Shown: piece by piece, positions 1 through 7,800 of the stretch
Numbering within the stretch: the stretch's first letter is position 1
Layout: each line of letters starts with the position of its first letter
Assembly (NCBI RefSeq): GCF_042665195.1
Contig: NZ_JBHTBW010000031.1
Coordinates: 14,498-78,497, forward strand
Source of the DNA: Laceyella putida
Lineage (GTDB): Bacteria; Bacillota; Bacilli; Thermoactinomycetales; Thermoactinomycetaceae
Direction: 5' to 3'
Length of the DNA stretch: 64,000 nucleotides
Position numbers and translations under genes: made by a program
Notes under the pieces: model-generated
Database searches by the model: none
What the model saw: only the letters and a program-made list of their open reading frames with translations
What the model was told of the DNA's origin: nothing

Positions 1-388
1 AAAAGTCGGAGAATGTATCAGCCGCCAAGATTTGGGCCAGGTATTCATTTTCCCCTTGAAGATAAAGGCGCTGCAGCTTTTTCTTCAGTTTCTGCTCAAC
101 GGCTTTCAACTCTTTCTCATTGGCGGCGAGCTCATTGTTCAATCGATTCACTTCTTGTATATAGGCTGACAATTTCTCATCCACTTGGGCCAGATCTTTC
201 TTATGCTGTTCCAGCTTGGCTTCGACCGCTTTCAAATCCTCTTTCGTTTGCTTCTTTTCGTTCTTAACTTCATCCAGTTTTTGTTTCGTTTGCGAGGTGG
301 CGGCCACAGCCTCATTGCGGTGGACTCCCCAAGACGATACCAGCAACGCCAAGATCATCAAACTGATCGGTAGTAGTCTTCTCATCAT
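1..388 (-). CDS. EnvC-like coiled-coil peptidoglycan hydrolase/activator, N-terminal part (runs off left edge)
   Basis: Only the first ~129 residues lie in the window. They read as a signal peptide (positively charged MMRRLL start, hydrophobic core, cleavage near AVAAT), then a heptad-rich charged coiled coil, then the YLQGEN segment also found in the next gene. This is the N-terminal half of the secreted coiled-coil plus LytM (M23) proteins that cut septal peptidoglycan or activate amidases outside the membrane. The catalytic domain would lie beyond base 1. Two ATGs are adjacent (388 and 385). The SD GGAAGGAGA fits the second better (6-nt gap against 3). It follows its paralogue at 569-1609 on the same strand, beyond a terminator. 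The family assignment rests on the resemblance to that neighbour. Confidence 0.78.
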   Translation of the reverse strand, partial: MMRRLLPISLMILALLVSSWGVHRNEAVAATSQTKQKLDEVKNEKKQTKEDLKAVEAKLEQHKKDLAQVDEKLSAYIQEVNRLNNELAANEKELKAVEQKLKKKLQRLYLQGENEYLAQILAADTFSDF

Positions 389-490
389 CTTCTCCTTCCA
401 CCCAGTGATTCTATTAGCATTTTAGCAAACTACTCAAAGAACGTCTGTTTCTTTCTTTCGATTTAAATTACGTTTTTATGTCTTTTAAAA

Positions 491-521
491 ATGAAAAACT
501 GTTGGCACCACCCACCAACAG
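491..521 (-). terminator. Rho-independent terminator after the M23 peptidase gene
   Basis: The minus strand has a 7-bp stem CTGTTGG/CCAACAG (arms 499-505 and 515-521) followed by TTTTTCATTTTT. It lies about 50 bases past the stop of the 569-1609 gene and separates the two paralogous peptidase genes. Confidence 0.75.
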
Positions 522-568
522 TCCACTGCACTCCACATATGAAAAGGACTCTGCCTGATTGTGACCAT

Positions 569-1609
569 TTATCGAAGATAAGGCTTCGGATTCACAGGCC
601 GGCCATCCTTGCGCACCTCGTAATGCAAATGCGGTCCGGAGGAACGCCCGTTGTTTCCGACATGGGCAATCAATTGCCCTCGCAACACATGCTGCCCCAC
701 GCTCACTTCCACTTGATATCGCCACATGTGCGCATACAGCGTCTCCAGCCCATGGGCATGCTGGATAATCACATAGACGCCATATCCGCCTTCATCATAG
801 CGAATCGCTTTGACAACCCCCCATTCGGAAGCATAAATGGGGGTGCCGATCGGACGCGGAATATCAATCCCTTTATGGATATGGGTGCCCCGGTCTTGCC
901 CGTAATTCCAATACACTTTGCCCCGGGTCGTCGGAAAACCCAATCTTCCTGTTCCGCCATGGAACAATCCCAGATACTTTTGCATGAGCCGCTCTTTTTC
1001 CCGCTTCAGCTTGGTCAGCTTCCCCTGTCCTTGTTCCATTTGCCTCGTGATGCGCTCCACCTGTTTCCTCGATTCATTGAGCAATGACAACTGCTTCCTC
1101 TTGGTCTCCATGAGTGACCGTTGTTTTTTTTCCAGGTCTCGCTTCACCTTCGTGTAGCGATTCACTGTAAGCATATCGTTTTTGACGATCAGTCTTAGCA
1201 ATTGCAAGCGATGCAGGAATTGTCCAAACGAATCGGCCCCTACCAACTTCATGACATCCTTATCTTCCCCTTGCAAATACATGCGCGTCAATTTATGCTT
1301 CAACAAGGGCTTCACCCTGGCCAATTCCCGTTGCCGGGCATCAATCTCTGTTTGCAACCGGCCCATTTCCTCATCATAGCGACTAAGTTTCTCCTCGATC
1401 TTGGCGACCGACTGATTGTGCTTCGCCGCTTGTTGTTCCAATCGATCGAGCGCTGTCATCGTCTCTTTCGCTTCAAGCTGCACTTTATTTAACTTTTGCT
1501 CCACTTTATCATTCATCACTCTTGCCGCATCGACTGATGGCCCCTTGATTCCCCATGAGGCCACAACCAAGCTCACGACAAGAATCCACTTTCCCATCCG
1601 TATTTCCAT
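569..1609 (-). CDS. Secreted M23 (LytM) metallopeptidase with coiled coil, EnvC-like
   Basis: This 346-residue protein has a signal peptide (residues ~1-28), a long charged coiled coil (~30-215) and a C-terminal LytM/peptidase M23 domain. The domain keeps the zinc-site elements: a histidine in THIHKGIDIP, an aspartate in the same segment, and the HLH motif in SGPHLHYEVR. M23 enzymes hydrolyse peptide cross-bridges in peptidoglycan. EnvC-type members with a coiled coil can instead act as amidase activators, but here the zinc ligands look complete, so direct hydrolysis is plausible. An AGGAGAG site lies just upstream of the ATG at 1609. The partial gene at 1-388 has the same architecture, so the pair probably arose by tandem duplication. 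Confidence 0.88.
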   Translation of the reverse strand: MEIRMGKWILVVSLVVASWGIKGPSVDAARVMNDKVEQKLNKVQLEAKETMTALDRLEQQAAKHNQSVAKIEEKLSRYDEEMGRLQTEIDARQRELARVKPLLKHKLTRMYLQGEDKDVMKLVGADSFGQFLHRLQLLRLIVKNDMLTVNRYTKVKRDLEKKQRSLMETKRKQLSLLNESRKQVERITRQMEQGQGKLTKLKREKERLMQKYLGLFHGGTGRLGFPTTRGKVYWNYGQDRGTHIHKGIDIPRPIGTPIYASEWGVVKAIRYDEGGYGVYVIIQHAHGLETLYAHMWRYQVEVSVGQHVLRGQLIAHVGNNGRSSGPHLHYEVRKDGRPVNPKPYLR

Positions 1610-1740
1610 CCAACTCTCCTCTAACCAACCATTTATGTTTTATTTTTACATGATTGGACGCGATTCCTTCTTTCGCGGCAAAGGATGAAATCGAATCGAA
1701 GAGTCAGATGGTACAGGAAATGGATACTTGCCAACGCAAA

Positions 1741-1773
1741 AGAAAACGCTCCTGTGAGCTGGTCACAGGAGCG
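1741..1773 (-). terminator. Terminator of the groESL operon
   Basis: A perfect 11-bp stem (1747-1757 and 1763-1773) with loop GCTGG is followed on the minus strand by TTTTCTTTT. It lies just beyond the groEL stop. Confidence 0.9.
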
Positions 1774-1788
1774 AGGGTTTTGGGTAGC

Positions 1789-3426
1789 TTACATCATGCC
1801 ACCCATGCCGCCCATGGCACCCATGTCTGGGGCCGCAGGTTTGTTTTCTTCCGGTTTGTCTGCCACTACCGCTTCGGTGGTCAGGAACATAGCCGCCACG
1901 GAAGCCGCGTTTTGCAATGCGGAACGGGTTACTTTCGCCGGGTCTACCACACCCACTTGAATCATGTTCACCCATTCGCCGGTGAGGGCGTTGAAACCGA
2001 TGCCCACTTCTTCTTTTTTGAGGCGTTCAACGATCACAGAGCCTTCCAGGCCGGCATTGTGAGCGATTTGACGCACAGGTTCTTCCAAGGCGCGTTTGAT
2101 GATGCTTACGCCTGTCTTCTCATCGCCGACCGGCAAGGAAGCTTCGAGGTCTTCCACCGCACGGATCACATTCACCAGAGCGGTACCGCCGCCCGATACG
2201 ATTCCTTCTTCCACTGCCGCACGGGTTGCGTTCAATGCGTCTTCGATGCGCAGTTTTTTCTCTTTCAGTTCGGTTTCGGTTGCCGCACCGACTTTGATCA
2301 CTGCGACACCGCCAGCCAATTTGGCCAGACGCTCTTGCAGTTTTTCCTTATCGAACTCGGAAGTGGTGTCTTCCAGTTGTTGACGGATTTGTTTGATGCG
2401 GGCTTGGATGTCAGCTTGCTCGCCGAAACCGTCGACAATGATGGTGTTTTCTTTGTTTACGCGAACTTGGCGCGCCCGACCGAGGGATTCGATACCTGTG
2501 GTTTTGAGATCCAATCCCAAGTCTTCGGTGATGACTTGACCACCGGTCAGGATCGCGATATCTTCGAGCATCGCTTTGCGGCGATCGCCAAAACCAGGTG
2601 CTTTTACAGCAACGGCGGTGAAGGTACCGCGCAATTTGTTGACTACGAGGGTAGCCAGCGCTTCGCCTTCCACATCTTCAGCGATGATCAAGAGCGGACG
2701 GCCTTGTTGTACGACTTTCTCCAGAACTGGCAGCACATCTTGGATGTTGCCGATCTTCTTGTCAGTGATGAGGATGTATGGCTCATCCAGAACGGCTTCC
2801 ATTTTGTCGGTGTCCGTGATCATGTATGGGGAGATGTAACCACGGTCGAATTGCATCCCTTCCACCACTTCCAGCTCAGTGGTGAAACCTTTGGATTCTT
2901 CAACGGTGATTACTCCGTCGTTGCCCACTTTTTCCATTGCTTCGGCGATCAGTTTGCCGGTTTCTTCGTCGTTGGCGGAGATAGCGGCTACTTGGGTAAT
3001 GGAGTCTTTGCCTTCAATTGGTTTCGCGATATTTTTGATTTCGGCAACAGCGGTCGCTACTGCTTTTTCGATCCCTTTGCGCACAACCATTGGGTTTGCG
3101 CCGGCGGCTACGTTTTTGAGGCCTTCGCGAATGATCGCTTGCGCCAATACGGTGGCGGTGGTGGTTCCATCCCCTGCCACATCGTTGGTTTTGGTTGCAA
3201 CTTCTTTAACCAGTTGCGCACCCATGTTTTCAAAAGGATCTTCCAATTCGATTTCTTTTGCGATGGTCACCCCGTCATTGGTGATGAGCGGAGAACCGAA
3301 TTTTCTTTCCAATACAACGTTGCGGCCTTTTGGTCCGATGGTCACTTTCACTGCGTTGGCCAGGGCATCCACCCCGCGCAGCATCGCACGACGAGCGTCT
3401 TCACTAAATTTGATATCTTTCGCCAT
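1789..3426 (-). CDS. groEL: Chaperonin GroEL (Hsp60)
   Basis: GroEL forms the double-ring ATP-dependent folding chamber closed by GroES. The 545-residue product starts MAKDIKFSEDARR and ends in a Gly-Met-rich tail (MGAMGGMGGMM), both family hallmarks. ATP-site motifs VTIGPKGRN and GDGTTTATVLAQ are intact, and length is normal for the family. The open frame extends two codons upstream (MIM), but MAKDI is the conserved start. It lies 68 nt downstream of groES in one operon. Control by HrcA through the CIRCE element upstream of groES is expected. Confidence 0.98.
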   Translation of the reverse strand: MAKDIKFSEDARRAMLRGVDALANAVKVTIGPKGRNVVLERKFGSPLITNDGVTIAKEIELEDPFENMGAQLVKEVATKTNDVAGDGTTTATVLAQAIIREGLKNVAAGANPMVVRKGIEKAVATAVAEIKNIAKPIEGKDSITQVAAISANDEETGKLIAEAMEKVGNDGVITVEESKGFTTELEVVEGMQFDRGYISPYMITDTDKMEAVLDEPYILITDKKIGNIQDVLPVLEKVVQQGRPLLIIAEDVEGEALATLVVNKLRGTFTAVAVKAPGFGDRRKAMLEDIAILTGGQVITEDLGLDLKTTGIESLGRARQVRVNKENTIIVDGFGEQADIQARIKQIRQQLEDTTSEFDKEKLQERLAKLAGGVAVIKVGAATETELKEKKLRIEDALNATRAAVEEGIVSGGGTALVNVIRAVEDLEASLPVGDEKTGVSIIKRALEEPVRQIAHNAGLEGSVIVERLKKEEVGIGFNALTGEWVNMIQVGVVDPAKVTRSALQNAASVAAMFLTTEAVVADKPEENKPAAPDMGAMGGMGGMM

Positions 3427-3494
3427 GATCATTACGTCCCCTTTCCTATGTAGGGTATTGATTTATGTCAAAGCATCGCTTAGATGTTGTTTGA

Positions 3495-3779
3495 TTACTC
3501 TACAACAGCGAGAATGTCGCTTTCGCGAAGGATGAGATATTCTTTCTCACCGTATTTCACTTCGGTGCCGGCGTATTTGGAGAAGATGACGAGGTCGCCC
3601 TCTTTTACCTCCAACGCGATACGATTTCCTTTCTCATCGATGCGGCCCGCACCGACAGCCACGATCCGCCCTTCTTGCGGCTTTTCTTTTGCGGTCTCTG
3701 GCAGCACGATCCCGCTGGCGGTTTTTTCTTCTTTCTCAACAGCTTCCAAAACGACACGATCACCCAATGGTTTGATCAT
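3495..3779 (-). CDS. groES: Co-chaperonin GroES (Hsp10)
   Basis: The 94-residue protein begins MIKPLGDRVVLEAVEKEE, carries the mobile-loop segment KTASGIVLPETAKEKP and ends DILAVVE, all typical of GroES. It caps the GroEL ring. It is the first gene of the operon, preceded by a GGAGGG ribosome-binding site and, about 50 bp further up, a perfect CIRCE operator. Confidence 0.98.
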   Translation of the reverse strand: MIKPLGDRVVLEAVEKEEKTASGIVLPETAKEKPQEGRIVAVGAGRIDEKGNRIALEVKEGDLVIFSKYAGTEVKYGEKEYLILRESDILAVVE

Positions 3780-3826
3780 TGTGATAACCCTCCTTCATAT
3801 GAGGTGGTATGTGATAGTTTGGTGTT

Positions 3827-3855
3827 GTTAGCACTCATCTCGTTCGAGTGCTAAC
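3827..3855 (-). promoter_or_regulatory. CIRCE operator (HrcA binding site)
   Basis: The inverted repeat TTAGCACTC-N9-GAGTGCTAA (3828-3836 and 3846-3854) matches the CIRCE consensus perfectly, with one extra G/C pair on each side. It lies immediately downstream of the predicted -10 box and upstream of groES, where HrcA represses until heat shock. Confidence 0.97.
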
Positions 3856-3865
3856 ATCAATTATA

Positions 3866-3894
3866 ATGATATTCATCTCGTTTTCATTTTTCAA
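3866..3894 (-). promoter_or_regulatory. SigA-type promoter of groES-groEL
   Basis: On the minus strand TTGAAA (3894-3889) is separated by 17 bp from TATCAT (3871-3866). The expected start point falls at the edge of CIRCE. A better -10 sequence (TATAAT, 3865-3860) overlaps but would need a 23-bp spacer. Confidence 0.7.
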
Positions 3895-3961
3895 GTATGT
3901 TGGCAAAAAAATTCCCAGCAAAAAAATAAGTCCACCTATCTCCATACTGTTACGCTCTTTC

Positions 3962-4351
3962 TCACTCTTTTATGCTTGTTTGATCGCCTTCCATGTTGTT
4001 GATCACGGACACATTCTCTGCCTTCACTTTGACAACGGGCTGGTTATAGACGATTTTCCCGGTGTGGTGACCCACATACCGACCCAACTGATCCCCCACA
4101 ATTCCCCCGACAATCGAACCGATTGCCGTTCCTACACCCGGAAAGACCGCTGACCCCAGCATGGCGCCATATTCCACACCCATGGTGATCCCGACCGCGC
4201 TTGATACGTTTTCGGCCGTTTGCAGGGCGTATTCCTTCTTTTCCATCTTCCCTTTGCACAAGGCAACGGTGTCGCACACTTGGGTGACAAGTCCGCTGAT
4301 CACTCCTGCCCAAAGTGCGCCGCTATTTTTCGTTACGATCTTCATGTTCAT
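3962..4351 (-). CDS. Small glycine-zipper membrane protein of the tandem-ATPase locus
   Basis: I do not recognise the family. The 129-residue product (start ATG 4351, SD GAGGGAGGGAA) has a hydrophobic N-terminal segment (GALWAGVISGLVTQV), a Lys-rich connector, then a long small-residue hydrophobic stretch with repeated GxxxG spacing (GTAIGSIVGGIVGDQLG, about residues 75-95), typical of glycine-zipper packing in membranes. Its start lies inside the upstream gene 4323-4715 (29-nt overlap), so the two are probably translationally coupled. Both are divergent from the ATPase gene at 4863. A membrane scaffold or ATPase-associated role is inference from context only. Confidence 0.6.
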   Translation of the reverse strand: MNMKIVTKNSGALWAGVISGLVTQVCDTVALCKGKMEKKEYALQTAENVSSAVGITMGVEYGAMLGSAVFPGVGTAIGSIVGGIVGDQLGRYVGHHTGKIVYNQPVVKVKAENVSVINNMEGDQTSIKE

Positions 4352-4715
4352 TTCCCTCCCTCTCATGATGATCCGGCGCCTGCGACTCTTTGTCCGCCGC
4401 CTCAAGCATGCCATGTTTCTCATCACTAACCTTGTGGTCTGTTTTCAAAACCGATGGTGATGGGAAGGCAGGAACGTCAGGCTCAGACACGGCACTTGTA
4501 AAATCAAACGCCATTTCTCCCTGTGCCATCGAAGGTTCGGCACGCTTCATCGTTTTTTTGAACTGATCTGTCACTTCCATTAAGGCGGCTGTTCCTTTCA
4601 CTACCGCTTTGCGCACTGCATTTCGCACCGTTGGTGAACCGGCGAACAGCGCCACCCCAGCCACGGCAATCCAGCCCAGCGGCGATTTAACCGGCAACAT
4701 TTTATTCCACTTCAT
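4323..4715 (-). CDS. Small membrane protein with His/acid-rich tail (possible PacL-like partner of the P-type ATPase)
   Basis: The 131-residue frame (start ATG 4715; an ATG two codons upstream overlaps the GGAGGG site) has one N-terminal hydrophobic segment (GWIAVAGVALFAG), a basic amphipathic region (SPTVRNAVRKAVVKGTAAL) and a charged tail ending in His, Asp and Glu (PDHHEREGNEHEDRNEK). The layout of one membrane helix, an amphipathic segment and a metal-ligand-rich C-terminus resembles mycobacterial PacL proteins, small membrane partners of P-type ATPases. That is resemblance of layout, not proven homology. It is divergent from the ATPase gene 148 bp away, and its 3' end overlaps the glycine-zipper gene. 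Confidence 0.6.
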   Translation of the reverse strand: MKWNKMLPVKSPLGWIAVAGVALFAGSPTVRNAVRKAVVKGTAALMEVTDQFKKTMKRAEPSMAQGEMAFDFTSAVSEPDVPAFPSPSVLKTDHKVSDEKHGMLEAADKESQAPDHHEREGNEHEDRNEK

Positions 4716-4862
4716 GCTCATCCCTCCAACCTAATTCAACCTTTCTATGCACATTCTGTCCCAAGCTGGATGATTTATGTAAATCGATATAATGCCCTCC
4801 ATACATATTTTGTACAAATCAAGACCAAATTACCTTTGTTATCTTTTGTGGGGTGATCGTAA

Positions 4863-7800
4863 ATGAAACAGACAAAACAACGATACATCCGAATATTTCC
4901 TGGACATCTGCGAGCAGAAGTGGCCCATTTGCAGGACAATCCCACCGTGGCCCAAACGCTCGTGCGTGAACTGTCCACACTCGCAGGAGTTCAACAAATT
5001 AAACCCTGCATAACGACGGGTCGTGTGCTTATTCAATTTGATTGTAACCGCGTATCTGTGGAACAAATTTGCAATCAAATACAAACATTGGAGCAAACGT
5101 TGACTCCAACTTCGACCGGCCTGCCTCCTGCTTGTCATGTTTCAACCTCGGGGCGACAGGCACAGGCAGAAAAAGACATCCCTTCTGTCGAACCTGTCCT
5201 GTCTTCCCAAAAAGAAACAGTTGATAGCAAGGAGATTGAGACCCCAAAAAGATGCCCGGAACGGATAAACTCTCTCTCTTCTCTTATTGCCGGTTTGGAT
5301 GAAGTGGCCGCCTCCCAGGAAGGGTCACTTCTGCCGATCTCGATTCCCGACTCTTTCCAACACCTTCTGGCGGAAGAACCCAATCCATCCACCCGACAGT
5401 TACCGCTTGGACTCGCCGTTACCCTGGGTGGCCTTGTTTTTTTGGGAGCCAAGCAGTGGCTGTTCGGCAAATCGGCAATTGCCCGTCATCCTGCTCTTTT
5501 CGCCTTATCCGGCATTTTGTCAGTGGTGACGGGCTATCCCTTTCTGCGCAAAGGCATTCGCGATTTAGGAAGCAAGCGCCATTGGAATGCGGACTTGATC
5601 CTGGGTACCGCTGCGCTGGGCCTGGGTTTGATGAGGGAAAACCTCCTCTCATTGGCTGGATTGGGCATTCTCCAATATGTGCACTGGAAGCGAGAACAGT
5701 CACTGGCGCATACCGGGGTTGATGATAGCGAGGCTTATCTTTCTCCGGAAATCAAGCGTTATGCCCAAAAGATGAGTAAGTGGGCTTTTCCGATCGCTGG
5801 AGCGAGTTGGGCCATCACCCGCGATCCGCTGGTTGGGTTAGCCGTGTTGTTGGCGATGAATCCGCGGCCAACGATCATGCCCACGATCGCCGCTTGGAAA
5901 CAGGCCGAATCGGATCTCGCCGCGAACGGAGGAACACTTCCTGTTCACGGTAGCTTGGCCCAGTGTGCTCATGCGCAAACCGTACTGGTGGAAGATACTG
6001 CCCAGTTATTTGAAGCATCGGAACCGGGCTTGCGGATCCTGTCCCCCGCACAAGAAGAAGGGCGCCTATGGATGCTCGCCGCCTCCCTTGTGGCCAAAAC
6101 CAAGCATCCCTGGCGGAAGGAAATGGAGGAACTCGCGCGACAAACCAAGCACACCACCCGCACGGCCTTTCATGTTCGGGAGGAAACAGACGGGATTTGC
6201 GGTGAAATTAACCAACAGACTTACTACTTGGGAACCTTGTCCTATATGCAAAAGCATCGCATCGCGATGGATCCCCTCTTGCTCAAGTGCAAACGGCTTC
6301 AAAAACAAGGGACGGAGCATGCGATCTTCGTGCGGAAAAAAGGAAACGATGTGGAGTGCCTTGGCATCCTGTACAAAGAAAATCATCCCCCCAGCCGCCA
6401 ATTGCTCAGCCTGACAAAACATTTGCAACGGATGGGCCGCTCATTGGCGGTGTTGAATAACAGCTTGGGGATAGAAGCGCATGTCTTGGAACGGTTCCAA
6501 ATTGATGCCACATGGCTCCTGTTGAACAAGCGGGAACAGTTGCAACAGCTTCTCCAATCTCAAAGCGAGCCAGTGCTGTTGGCACTCAACGATGTAACAG
6601 CCGATTGGACTGATCTCAACCTGCCATCGCCTATCATCACACAGGCCCAACTTAAAGGGTTGCCCGAGATGTTGGAAAAAGCCGACCATGTACAGCGACA
6701 AATCAATAAACAGTTTGCGGTGACGCGCTGGTTTAACCTCATCGGCGTCTGTCTGGCGATTCCGTTTAAAGTGAGTGCGATGATGGTCAATTTGTTGGCT
6801 GATGCCCTTTCGCTGATCTTTTTCGCCCGGGTCAAACCCGAATCCGCTTCACTTCCCTTTACCCCTGCGGCAGCGGAAGTTTCTGCGGCATTGGCAAAGG
6901 AAACGACGCCGCTTTCACCAACAGCATCCATCGATTGGCATGCGCTGAGCGTGGAAGAAGTGGTTAATTATTTTGGTGTAAACCCCAAATGGGGCTTGCA
7001 TCCACAACAAGAGCAAGAGTATCGGCGGATGTATGGCAAAAATGCACTTCATCATCAAACCTCTCCCCCATGGTGGAAGTCGTATCTCGGTCAATTCAAA
7101 GAGTTCACCTCTCTTTTGTTGCTCGGCACCACACTGATTTCCTTTTTGACGGGAGACGCGTTCAATGGAGTGGCCATTCTGGCCGTACTGCTTGTGAACG
7201 CCGCAATCGGCACCATTCAGGAGCGCAAGGCGGAACAGGTGGTGGAAGCGTTAAATCAGTATCAGGCTCCTTCCTGCACCGTTTTGCGCGACGGCAAAGA
7301 GCAGGTAATCACTGGTGAAGAGGTGGTGCCCGGTGATTTGGTTTTACTGGAAGCGGGACATCGGGTCCCCGCCGATCTGCGTGTCATTGACAGCTGGAAC
7401 GCCGAAGTGGACGAATCCATGCTGACCGGCGAATCGATACCTGTAGCCAAGCATTCCCAACCGCTTCCCGCATCGGCTCCGTTAGCCGAACGTGGAAACA
7501 TGCTCTACAAAGGGACGGGTATTTCCCGTGGCCGGGCGATCGGGGTTGTGGTCGCCACAGGCATGGAAACGGAAATGGGCCACCTCATGTCGTTGATGAA
7601 TGAAAGAAGCCAAGAAGCGACGCCTCTGCAACAAGAAGTCGCCTCCATCAGCAAAACCTTTGTTTTGGGTGCGCTGGGCATTGCCTTGGCCATCTTTGGT
7701 GTCGGTCTGTTAAGGGGTAACCCGATTCTACAGATGATTCCCGTCACCATTGCGCTTGCCGCCTCGGCCATTCCCGAAGGGCTTCCCGTGACGGTAACCA

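Noticed and set aside
1654..3453. 599-codon open frame on the plus strand
   Set aside because: It is antisense to groEL, which explains all conservation. It has no SD and an implausible, Phe/His-rich composition.
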